Assembly: GCA_947385775.1 (NCBI GenBank) | Contig: CANDMI010000001.1 | Coordinates: 124,001 to 188,000, forward strand | Length of the DNA stretch: 64,000 nt | Direction: 5' to 3' | Origin: an uncultured Eubacterium sp. | GTDB lineage: Bacteria > Bacillota > Clostridia > Lachnospirales > Lachnospiraceae | Shown here: positions 25,368 through 33,126 of the stretch, piece after piece | How positions within the stretch are numbered: position 1 is the first letter of the stretch | Layout of the letters: every line of letters starts with the position of its first letter | Made by a program: the position numbers and the translations under genes | Notes under the pieces: model-generated | Database searches by the model: none | Told to the model about the DNA's origin: nothing | The model's input: only the letters and a program-made list of their open reading frames with translations

Positions 25368-25841
25368 ATGAAACTTACCTCGCAGGAAAAATCTGAAATA
25401 AAAGAGCTTTTAAATGGCATGGACGAAACGAAGGAAGCCTCCCTTATGAAAAAATATATCCAGCATGGCTCGATTTCCACCTACGACCATGTAATCAGCG
25501 TTGTAAAGGTCAGCTTTTACTTAAACCGCAGGTTCCATCTTGGAGCCGCGGATTCCCAGCTGGTGCGGGGCGCTTTTCTTCATGATTTTTACCTGTACGA
25601 CTGGCATGAAAACGGCTATCCTGGCAGGCTGCACGGGCTGCACCATCCTGCCATCGCGTTAAAAAACGCCACAGAACGCTATTCCTTAACTCCAACAGAA
25701 TGTAACGTCATTGAAAGCCACATGTGGCCCCTGACGCTGTTTACGTTTCCAAAATGCAGGGAAGCGGCGATCGTCTGTCTAGCTGATAAACTCTGCTCCT
25801 CCTACGAAACAGTCGTACGCAAACGGGGATTTCCATGCTGA
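25368..25841 (+). CDS. HD domain phosphohydrolase-like protein
   Basis: 157 residues with HD-fold motifs: an early His in STYDHVISV, then GAFLHDFYLYDW (His-Asp pair), GLHHPAIALKNA (His), IESHMWPLT and a C-terminal ADKLCSSYE Asp. The metal-binding pattern is complete, so it is probably active on a phosphoester or nucleotide; the substrate is unknown. AAAGGAG precedes the ATG by 9 bases. The gene is single and converges with the amylase gene. Confidence 0.85.
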   Translation: MKLTSQEKSEIKELLNGMDETKEASLMKKYIQHGSISTYDHVISVVKVSFYLNRRFHLGAADSQLVRGAFLHDFYLYDWHENGYPGRLHGLHHPAIALKNATERYSLTPTECNVIESHMWPLTLFTFPKCREAAIVCLADKLCSSYETVVRKRGFPC

Positions 25842-25852
25842 GCGCATTTATA

Positions 25853-25902
25853 TGCGGGCCTGCGCATAAAATAAGCTGGCATTTTTTGATTCATGCCAGC
25901 TT
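25853..25902. terminator. Shared terminator between converging genes, preceded by a repeat motif
   Basis: AAGCTGGCA (25873-25881) pairs with TGCCAGCTT (25894-25902) across a 12-base loop. Directly before it lies GCGGGCCTGCGCATAAAA, the same motif that precedes the amt terminator at 16959. It separates the HD gene from the oppositely oriented amylase gene. Confidence 0.6.
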
Positions 25903-25961
25903 AAATACGTTCCTAAATTTTTTAATCAGCGCCGGGAGTCACGCTTAAAGCATATCTTCGG

Positions 25962-27350
25962 CTAAGCCGTCACCCATGCAAGCACACCCTTATTTCCAGG
26001 CACGTCTATGATCAGGCGATTATCCCGGATTTCCAGTTCTTCACATGCTGTAATGTCCAGGCTCTCCTGCGGGTCTTTTTCCCAGTCGATTTCCGCGGTC
26101 AGGATGTCAACCGCTTTTACGCCATGCACAGGAAGCGGGATTTCCATATGGAAATCATTTTCATCGTTGTTGACCGCTGTAATCATCGCGGATTTATCTA
26201 AAATCCTGCCAAACGCATACTGACGGTTTGTCAGAACCAGTTCTTTGTAACGTCCCTGGGACAGCTCCGCAAACTGCTGTTTTGCGCGGCCCAGCAGACA
26301 ATGAAGGTTTGTAATCTCGTCCTTTGTGTACGTATCCTCATAATCCTCAAGCTCCAATTCTGGGCGCAGATTCCAGTCAGAGGAACGGTCTTTTGCCCCT
26401 TCGATGGAAAATTCAGATCCATAATATACGGACGGAACGCCATATAAGGTATACAACAGCATCGTTACCGGATACAGATGCGCTTTTTCGTTTAATTTGG
26501 AATAAATGCGCGCTACGTCATGGTTATCTACAAATGTATAAAGCTTTACGTCCCCGCATAAGCCCTCCAGCCTGCGGACGGTATGCGCGATTTCAAAATA
26601 ATTGTGGTCATTGTGGCCGGAGAATATGCCTTTATGCAGCTCGTAATTTGTTACCGAGTGGAGCATCTGCGGATTCGCCCAGCGGCCATAATCCCCGTGG
26701 ATGACTTCCCCCATCAGCCAAAACTCCGGCTTTATTTCGTTGGCTACCCTGCGCAGGTCTTTCATAAAATCAAAATCCAGCACGTCGGCAGCATCGAGCC
26801 GGATACCGTCTATGTCAAATTCATCCACCCAAAAACGTATGGTTTCAAAATGGTAATCCTTCACCTGCGGGTTACGCTGGTTTAACTTAACAAGCAGGTT
26901 ATGTCCGCCCCAGTTTTCATAGCAGAACCCGTCGTTATATTCGTTATTCCCATAAAAGTTTACATTCATAAACCAATCTCTGTATGGAGACTGTTCCCGT
27001 TTTTCTTTTAAATCCTGGAACGCAAAAAAACCGCGCCCGGAATGATTGAACACTCCGTCCACAATGACGCGCAACCCCTGCTTATGGCAATACGCCACCC
27101 ATTCTTTAAAATCCTTATTTGTGCCAAGCCTGCCATCCACTTTCCGGTAATCTATCGTGTCGTAGCCATGGGTGCCGGATTCAAAAAGCGGGCCGATGTA
27201 GATCGCATTGCACCCGATTTTTTTCGCATGCGCCGCCCATTGCGTCAATTTGTTAAAATGCTGTCCCATTTCCCCATTGTTATCATGCCCGCATCCACAC
27301 AGGCCAAGTGGGTAAATATGGTAAAATACTGCGCTGTCATACCAAGCCAT
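25962..27350 (-). CDS. GH13 alpha-amylase family glycoside hydrolase
   Basis: 462 residues; the ATG at 27350 (MAWYDSAVFYHIYPLG) has GAGGAG 7 bases upstream. GH13 regions are complete: GLRVIVDGVFNHSG, the nucleophile Asp in DGIRLDAADVLDF near residue 200, the acid/base Glu in WLMGEVIHGDYGRW, and the transition-state Asp in YTFVDNHDVARI. There is no signal peptide, so it is cytoplasmic and acts on imported maltodextrins or on glycogen. The C-terminal beta domain is normal. Probably neopullulanase- or cyclomaltodextrinase-like, but exact specificity cannot be told. Confidence 0.92.
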   Translation of the reverse strand: MAWYDSAVFYHIYPLGLCGCGHDNNGEMGQHFNKLTQWAAHAKKIGCNAIYIGPLFESGTHGYDTIDYRKVDGRLGTNKDFKEWVAYCHKQGLRVIVDGVFNHSGRGFFAFQDLKEKREQSPYRDWFMNVNFYGNNEYNDGFCYENWGGHNLLVKLNQRNPQVKDYHFETIRFWVDEFDIDGIRLDAADVLDFDFMKDLRRVANEIKPEFWLMGEVIHGDYGRWANPQMLHSVTNYELHKGIFSGHNDHNYFEIAHTVRRLEGLCGDVKLYTFVDNHDVARIYSKLNEKAHLYPVTMLLYTLYGVPSVYYGSEFSIEGAKDRSSDWNLRPELELEDYEDTYTKDEITNLHCLLGRAKQQFAELSQGRYKELVLTNRQYAFGRILDKSAMITAVNNDENDFHMEIPLPVHGVKAVDILTAEIDWEKDPQESLDITACEELEIRDNRLIIDVPGNKGVLAWVTA

Positions 27351-27402
27351 TGCTAAACTCCTCATTTCTATCGTTTTTTGTTTCTATTATGTTTCCGGCG
27401 CG

Positions 27403-27873
27403 CTATGCAAACATGGAAACGGAACCTGTATAGCGCCCGTTAATTACATAATATGCCGTTTCATGCTCCTGGCGGACATAAATTTCCAATTCTTCCAGTG
27501 AGCGATTCGAATGGATATTGTTAAACTTGTCCATCACACGGTTAATGATGCTGTAGCAGTCGCACTGTCTGCCGCGATATTCAAATATCAGCTTGCGCTT
27601 AACCGAGCTATGCCAGTTAATCTCCCCGCTAAGTTCACTGCTGTCACAAATATCACTTTCAGAATCCCATAGATTTACATATGACTCCAACTCACTATTC
27701 ACTACATAATAAGCCTTATCATCTTCTGGCTTCACATAAACTGCAATTGTTTCCACCGGCTTTTCATATGTGGCCTGCCCTTCCTGACATGCCTTTTCCA
27801 CAAGCCTGGTAAGGTTGATTTCCTTTTCATAATATTGCAGGTAAATACGAAGCGTTGCATCTGTCGTTACCAT
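27403..27873 (-). CDS. Duplicated DUF6465-like protein
   Basis: 156 residues made of two similar halves. The first ends ETIAVYVKPEDDKAYYVVNS and the second ends EELEIYVRQEHETAYYVING; each has a strand rich in aromatic residues, a helix and this closing hairpin. The pattern resembles the small DUF6465 proteins of Clostridia, here in tandem. No enzyme motif or signal peptide is visible. The link to DUF6465 is from memory of the motif, so it is moderate. A single gene with an AGGGGGAAA site before the ATG. Confidence 0.6.
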   Translation of the reverse strand: MVTTDATLRIYLQYYEKEINLTRLVEKACQEGQATYEKPVETIAVYVKPEDDKAYYVVNSELESYVNLWDSESDICDSSELSGEINWHSSVKRKLIFEYRGRQCDCYSIINRVMDKFNNIHSNRSLEELEIYVRQEHETAYYVINGRYTGSVSMFA

Positions 27874-28009
27874 TTCGTTTTCCCCCTGTCTTTTATGTTC
27901 AGATCCGCCATTTTTCGCATGTACCTTTCTATTTTATAACTTTTCGCATAATTTGTAAATATTATTTTCTTTTAAAATGCAGCGTCCTTATTACAGCCCT
28001 GAAAAAGTC

Positions 28010-28188
28010 TTGACATTTTTCATTTTAGTGATACACTTTTCGTGGTAATTTCCATACATAGTTACAGCCTGCTTATGTGCGAATAGGCGGTAGCTCAAAG
28101 ACAGGATAGCCATAAGATAGCTTCATGCATAAGCTATTCTAAAAGCTGTTCTTAAAATACACATATACTAAAATAGGAGGAATGTCAT
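28010..28188 (+). promoter_or_regulatory. Promoter and long structured leader of the ArsB/NhaD-type permease
   Basis: TTGACA (28010-28015) and TACACT (28032-28037) with 16 bases between them predict a start near 28044 and a leader of about 145 bases. The leader contains the stem ATAGCTT/AAGCTAT (28117-28123 with 28131-28137); GGATAGC at 28104-28110 could pair with the same 3' arm, so two exclusive folds are possible. I cannot match it to a known riboswitch. The rest of the 300-base gap before the promoter shows nothing. Confidence 0.5.
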
Positions 28189-29550
28189 ATGTTACTCGCA
28201 CAAATTTTAGCCGTATCCATCTTTGTGATCATGTTTTTGCTGATCGTCCTCGACAAAATCGAACGTCATTATGTCACGCTTGGATGCGGGCTGGTAACGC
28301 TTGCGCTCGTGTTTGGCATCGTTATGCATGACCCTGCCGCAATCTGGGAAACGCTGAACATCCGCAGCATCTTTACGCTGGAATTTTGGTATGCGGCAGG
28401 CGAATCCGCGGAATCATCCAGCGGCATCAACTGGGCGACCATCATATTTATCGCCGGAATGATGGTCATGGTCGAGGGTATGGCAAAGGCCGGCTTTTTC
28501 CGCTGGCTGTGCATGCGGCTCGCAAAACTGGTCAACTACAAGCCAATCCCGTTATTTATCGCGTTTATGATCATGTCGTCGATTCTTGCCATGTTCATAG
28601 ACAGCATTACGGTCATCCTGTTTTTAGCGGCCGTGACGGTAGAGCTTGCCAAACTGTTACAGTTTAACCCGGTTCCTATGATCCTATCCGAAATTTTTTG
28701 CGCGAACCTGGGCGGCTCTGCGACGATGTGCGGCGATCCTCCTAACATTATTATCGGTACATCACTGGGATATTCTTTTTCCGATTTTTTGACAAACACC
28801 GGGCTAATCGCCATGGTCAGCTTAATCGTCGTGATCGTTTATTTTTACTTTGCTTTCCATAAGGAGCTGGAAGCGGCGCAGGCAGCGGCAAACACTGACC
28901 CTAGCGCAATGCCAAATCCAAAGGAAGCCATTACAGATAAAAAGGCATTTGCCATCAGCAGCGTGATCTTTGGCTGCGCGGTCATTTTGCTTGTAACCCA
29001 TGCGCAGACCGGGCTTACGGTGGCGTTTATCGGCGCGGTTATATCGATTGTCACGATCATTACCTCGGGCAAGGATACGCCGGAGCTGTTGAAAAAAGTG
29101 GATTATAAGACGTTATTGTTTTTCGTTGGGTTATTTATCGTAGTCGGCGGGCTGGAGCAGACTGGCATTTTGGAACTAATCGCAGGCTTTATCGGCGATA
29201 TCAGCAAAGGCAACTTAAAGCTGATGGTAGCCATTATCATCTGGATATCCGCGGTTGCAAGCGCATTTGTGGATAACATTCCGTTTGCGGCAACAATGAT
29301 CCCGATCATCAACAGCCTTGCGGCGGCGCAGGGCGTAGACCTTGAAACGCTGGCATGGGCATTGTCCATGGGAACGGATATCGGCGGCAGCGCCACCCCA
29401 ATCGGAGCCTCCGCAAACGTAGTAGGCACCTCCGTAGCCGCCAAAAACGGCTATGTGATCGGCTGGGGCGCATATTGCAAATCCGCCGCACCTGCGACCA
29501 TTATCGTAGTGGCGATATCCATGGTCATGATCTTTATTCGCTACTGCTGA
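28189..29550 (+). CDS. ArsB/NhaD/CitM superfamily ion transporter
   Basis: This 453-residue membrane protein has about 11 helices in two inverted halves. Each half carries the typical re-entrant signature: GGSATMCGDPPNIIIGT in the first and DIGGSATPIGASANVVGTS in the second, with FIDSITVILF and FVDNIPFAATM before them. These features define the ion transporter superfamily that includes arsenite (ArsB), Na+/H+ (NhaD) and citrate carriers. The two conserved Asp-Asn/Asp-Ser sites favour a cation antiporter. Substrate is undecided. AGGAGG lies 6 bases before the ATG, and the next gene follows after 27 bases. Confidence 0.88.
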   Translation: MLLAQILAVSIFVIMFLLIVLDKIERHYVTLGCGLVTLALVFGIVMHDPAAIWETLNIRSIFTLEFWYAAGESAESSSGINWATIIFIAGMMVMVEGMAKAGFFRWLCMRLAKLVNYKPIPLFIAFMIMSSILAMFIDSITVILFLAAVTVELAKLLQFNPVPMILSEIFCANLGGSATMCGDPPNIIIGTSLGYSFSDFLTNTGLIAMVSLIVVIVYFYFAFHKELEAAQAAANTDPSAMPNPKEAITDKKAFAISSVIFGCAVILLVTHAQTGLTVAFIGAVISIVTIITSGKDTPELLKKVDYKTLLFFVGLFIVVGGLEQTGILELIAGFIGDISKGNLKLMVAIIIWISAVASAFVDNIPFAATMIPIINSLAAAQGVDLETLAWALSMGTDIGGSATPIGASANVVGTSVAAKNGYVIGWGAYCKSAAPATIIVVAISMVMIFIRYC

Positions 29551-29577
29551 CATTGTAAATAGAAGGAGGAATGATTT

Positions 29578-30186
29578 ATGGCACAAACGATTATTTCTGT
29601 CAGCCGCGAATTTGGCAGCGGCGGCCATCTTATGGCTGAAAAGATAGCCAAAGCGCATGGCTTAAAATTATATGACAGGCGTTTGTTGGATGATATTGCA
29701 AATGAAAATAACATTGAAGTGGAAATTTTAGAAAAATACGATGAAAAGCCACGCAACAAATTTTTAACAAGGCGGGTTGGCGCATATTCCAACTCCATGG
29801 AAGAGATTTTAGCGGATATGCAGTTTGATTATATCCGCAAGTTAGCGGAAAGCGGGGAATCCTTTGTGATCGTCGGACGCTGCGCGGAATCTGTATTAAA
29901 AGAGCGCAAGGAGCTGATTTCTATTTTTGTAACTGGTGATGAAGAATGCAAGCTGGCGCGTGTGAAAGAGGTTTATAAGCTGGCTGATATGGAGGCGATC
30001 GCTAAGATGCGCCGGCATGACAGAAAGAGAAAGAAGTATCATAACAGGCATTCGGATTTCAGATGGGGGGATTCGAGGAATTACGACCTTTGCATTAATA
30101 GCAGTAAGCTTGGGATTGACCGGACGGTTGATACGCTGGAGGATTATATTAAGGCGCGGATTTCGCAGGCGGAGCGTCTTGGGTGA
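29578..30186 (+). CDS. Cytidylate kinase-like family protein
   Basis: 202 residues with the P-loop variant ISVSREFGSGGHLMAEKIA (Gly-Ser-Gly-Gly, no Lys-Ser/Thr), DRRLLDDIAN, VIVGRCAESVL and RRHDRKRKKYHNRHSD, all typical of the cytidylate-kinase-like family. The missing canonical GK(S/T) lysine is normal for this family, whose activity is not established. It is co-transcribed with the permease upstream (AGAAGGAGGA site), so it may modulate transport or sense nucleotides; this pairing is seen in other Clostridia and unexplained. Confidence 0.85.
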   Translation: MAQTIISVSREFGSGGHLMAEKIAKAHGLKLYDRRLLDDIANENNIEVEILEKYDEKPRNKFLTRRVGAYSNSMEEILADMQFDYIRKLAESGESFVIVGRCAESVLKERKELISIFVTGDEECKLARVKEVYKLADMEAIAKMRRHDRKRKKYHNRHSDFRWGDSRNYDLCINSSKLGIDRTVDTLEDYIKARISQAERLG

Positions 30187-30232
30187 TATTAGTTTATTGG
30201 TTGAATTAATTTGATTCATTCGCTAACCGGAC

Positions 30233-30288
30233 GCTGGAAGCAGGCTGCGAGTCTGATTGGATGTTCAGGCTCGCAGCTTGATTCCGGC
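30233..30288 (+). terminator. Long hairpin after the kinase-like gene
   Basis: GCTGCGAG-TCTGA pairs with TCAG-GCTCGCAGC, with outer pairing GCTGGAA/TTCCGGC, giving a stem of about 20 pairs with small bulges. It is followed by GATTTTTATAT. It probably terminates the permease-kinase unit; the T run is offset, so the confidence is moderate. Confidence 0.6.
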
Positions 30289-30342
30289 TGATTTTTATAT
30301 AATTTTCAGTTCTTACTGCTTTTTGTATTTCGACTTTAATCG

Positions 30343-30828
30343 TTATTTATCTTCTATGAGCATTTCTCTGCATTTCCATTCCTCACCCAGAATACGATAT
30401 TTTTCTGTTGTATCACAAACTACTTCTCTAAAACCGACCGATTTATAACAGTGATAAGCTTGTAAATTATTTTCAAAAACACCCAAGGAAGCTTTTTTTG
30501 CCCCATATATTTCAAATACAAATTTCAAACCCAATTGGAGCATTGCTTTTCCACAGCCTTTTCCCCTCTTGTCAGGATTTACAATAACAAACCCAAAGCG
30601 CAACTCATCCAGCGCTTCATCCGGGTTCCTTAGTGTAAAAAAGCCGAGGATTCCGGCTTCATCAAATGCAGTAAACGGCATCAGAGATTCCACAAAACGA
30701 AATTCTTTTTGAGTAATAGGAAAATTACCAAGTATGCCTGCCGTCCATTGATAAAATGCTTTTTCATCTTGGCTCCACGATAATATCGTATCTGCATCCG
30801 AAGCTTTATATGGCCTTATTCTAATCAT
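30343..30828 (-). CDS. GNAT family N-acetyltransferase
   Basis: 161 residues of the acetyl-CoA-dependent GNAT fold. IRIRPYKASDADTILSW starts it, DELRFGFVIVNPDKRGKGCGKAML holds the beta-4 strand and the acetyl-CoA pyrophosphate loop (RGKGCGKA, close to RxxGxG/A), and LGVFENNLQAYHCYKSVGF is the usual C-terminal element with its Asn and Tyr. Substrate unknown. A single gene at the end of a minus-strand series. Confidence 0.9.
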   Translation of the reverse strand: MIRIRPYKASDADTILSWSQDEKAFYQWTAGILGNFPITQKEFRFVESLMPFTAFDEAGILGFFTLRNPDEALDELRFGFVIVNPDKRGKGCGKAMLQLGLKFVFEIYGAKKASLGVFENNLQAYHCYKSVGFREVVCDTTEKYRILGEEWKCREMLIEDK

Positions 30829-30898
30829 ATTTTTCCCTCACAGAACCCGATAGTATAATCACAGTTCCTTATCTTAATATTTAAAAATCCCTCCTCCT

Positions 30899-31684
30899 TT
30901 AATACTGCCCATTCGTATAATAATAATTCCCATCATCCATCCTAGCGCCCCCAAAACCAGGATGCGCCCTTTTCAGCGTCAAATACAGCGCGCAATCCGT
31001 CAGCATCTCATACGGCGCCACATAAAAAACTCCCACCAGCCCCGCCGTGATCGCCGACAGTAAATGCCACCCGATGAAAGACAGATCCAGCACAAACGCC
31101 TCCCATTTATTTCCTGTCATCATTTCCTTACTGATACGAAACGCCTCGCTGCTCGCCATATCCGGATATTCCGCCATCAAATAAGGCACCATCCGGTATT
31201 CATAAGCCTTTACAACCCCCGGAACGAACAACAAAAGCGACCAGAGGAATATAAACAGATTCCGCAAAAACATCGTCTTTACAATATTGCCATAGCAGTT
31301 CTTAAACGCAAACAAAATCTCCCCGTACTGCGGCTTTACCTCCCTGGCAATGGTCATATAGCGCTTGCAGCCTACCTCAAGCGGAGCCAGCACAAAAATT
31401 TCCAAAACCAGCGCCGCCACCGCAAATCCCATGGCGGCGATCAAAATAGCCCCCAACATGGCTATTACCACGCTTCCGATATTACGATGTCCAAAATAAT
31501 GGCCGTATTCATCATAAAGATAATCATGATCCTCATCTAATATTTCCCTGGCGGTTTTAAAGCTTCCTCCCATACTTCTGCCGCCTGTGACAAACATATG
31601 GATAAACGCCACCAGCACAAACGGCAAGTAATTTAACTTCAACAGCCCTTTGGAATCTTCCTTTAATTCTATCCTGTTCCACAT
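30899..31684 (-). CDS. DUF975 family integral membrane protein
   Basis: This 261-residue protein has about five to six helices, including YLPFVLVAFIHMFVTGG, VIAMLGAILIAAMGFAVAAL and LFIFLWSLLLFVPGVVKAY. The last of these (P-G-V-V-KAYEYRMVPYLMAEYPD) and the closing LTDCALYLTLKRA are the hallmark of DUF975, a family of unknown function common in Clostridia. The ATG follows AAAGGAGCGGAT. It starts 26 bases after lysC. Confidence 0.88.
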   Translation of the reverse strand: MWNRIELKEDSKGLLKLNYLPFVLVAFIHMFVTGGRSMGGSFKTAREILDEDHDYLYDEYGHYFGHRNIGSVVIAMLGAILIAAMGFAVAALVLEIFVLAPLEVGCKRYMTIAREVKPQYGEILFAFKNCYGNIVKTMFLRNLFIFLWSLLLFVPGVVKAYEYRMVPYLMAEYPDMASSEAFRISKEMMTGNKWEAFVLDLSFIGWHLLSAITAGLVGVFYVAPYEMLTDCALYLTLKRAHPGFGGARMDDGNYYYTNGQY

Positions 31685-31710
31685 ATCCGCTCCTTTTACC
31701 TTCCCGCAGT

Positions 31711-33030
31711 CTAAAGCTGTGTTACAACAAAAATATCATAGATCGCCTGGATTGCGGTTTCAAAATCATCGTTTTTCACCCCGATGATGACATTCAGCTC
31801 CGATGAGCCCTGGTCGATCATCTTGACGTTGACATTCGCGTGGGCAAGCGCCGAAAAGATCCGGCCCGCCGTGCCGCGTGTGCTTTTCATGCCCCGGCCT
31901 ACGACCGCCACCAGCGCAAGGTCGGCCTCCAGCTCAATGCTGTCCGGCTCCGCAAGGCGATGGATCGCGGATAAAACGCTTTGCTCCTTGCCTTCAAATT
32001 CCTCCTGGTGGACAAATACCGTAAAAGTGTCAATTCCAGACGGCGTATGCTCAAAGGAAATCTCGTTTTCCTCAAACGCCTCCAGCACCTTGCGTCCAAA
32101 GCCGATTTCCGAGTTCATCATATCCTTTTCAATGTTGACGGCTACAAACCCTTTCTTTCCGGCAATGCCCGTAATCGTAAACTCCGGTTTCTGGCAGGTG
32201 CTTTCCACGATAAAGGAGCCAGGGTCTTCCGGCGCGTTGGTGTTTTTGATGTTGATCGGTATCCCTTCCTGTCGCACCGGGAAGATCGCATCCTCATGCA
32301 GGACGGAAGCCCCCATATACGACAGCTCGCGCAGCTCCTTATAGGTAATGACTTTAATCCCCTGCGGGTTTTTAATGATCCTTGGGTCCGCGATCAAAAA
32401 GCCGGATACATCCGTCCAGTTTTCATACAGATCCGCCCGACACGCCTTTGCCACAAGAGATCCGGTAATGTCCGAGCCGCCCCTCGAAAAGGTCTGGATC
32501 TTTCCATCCTCCTTAGCCCCGTAAAACCCCGGGATAACGGCGCGTTCCACCTTGCTTAAGCGTTCCCGCAATAACTGGTTTGTAGTGTCCGCGTCAAACT
32601 CCCCGCTGTCATCAAAGCGTATCACTTCCGCCGCGTCAATAAATTCAATGCCCAGAAAATTCGCCATCACAAGGCCGTTTAAATATTCTCCCCGGGAAGC
32701 CGCATAATCGCTTCCCGCTTTTTCCAAAAATCTTTGCTCTATCACCTTAAATTCATCGTCCAGGCTCATCTTAAGCTTTAAGCCGTTTATGATCTCATTA
32801 TATCTGGCGCGGATCTTACGTAAAGGAGACATGATATCCTCTCCATTTTCCGCCATTGCATAACACGTATACAGCATATCCGTTACTTTCGTGTCATTTT
32901 TATGCCGCTTTCCCGGCGCGCTGGGAATTACATATCTGCGCTTTGCATCCGCATGGATAATATCTCCCGCCTTACGAAACTGCTCCGCACTGGCCAGGGA
33001 GCTTCCCCCAAACTTTACAACCTTAATCAT
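31711..33030 (-). CDS. lysC: Aspartate kinase
   Basis: 439 residues; it phosphorylates aspartate, the first step toward lysine, threonine and methionine. KVVKFGGSSLASAEQF is the kinase nucleotide motif, FSRGGSDITGSL the aspartate site, and two C-terminal ACT domains are visible (FVAVNIEKDMMNSEIGFGRK; LVAVVGRGMKSTRGTAGRIF), so feedback inhibition is expected. Length is normal for a monofunctional enzyme. metA lies two genes upstream on the same strand. Confidence 0.95.
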   Translation of the reverse strand: MIKVVKFGGSSLASAEQFRKAGDIIHADAKRRYVIPSAPGKRHKNDTKVTDMLYTCYAMAENGEDIMSPLRKIRARYNEIINGLKLKMSLDDEFKVIEQRFLEKAGSDYAASRGEYLNGLVMANFLGIEFIDAAEVIRFDDSGEFDADTTNQLLRERLSKVERAVIPGFYGAKEDGKIQTFSRGGSDITGSLVAKACRADLYENWTDVSGFLIADPRIIKNPQGIKVITYKELRELSYMGASVLHEDAIFPVRQEGIPINIKNTNAPEDPGSFIVESTCQKPEFTITGIAGKKGFVAVNIEKDMMNSEIGFGRKVLEAFEENEISFEHTPSGIDTFTVFVHQEEFEGKEQSVLSAIHRLAEPDSIELEADLALVAVVGRGMKSTRGTAGRIFSALAHANVNVKMIDQGSSELNVIIGVKNDDFETAIQAIYDIFVVTQL

Positions 33031-33126
33031 CTTTATGCCTCCAAATTGTTATTCACGTTTTATAATCACGAGCATACGTATTTGCCAAATGGTATGCTTG
33101 GCAGATCATTTCGCTCACGGGTATAC

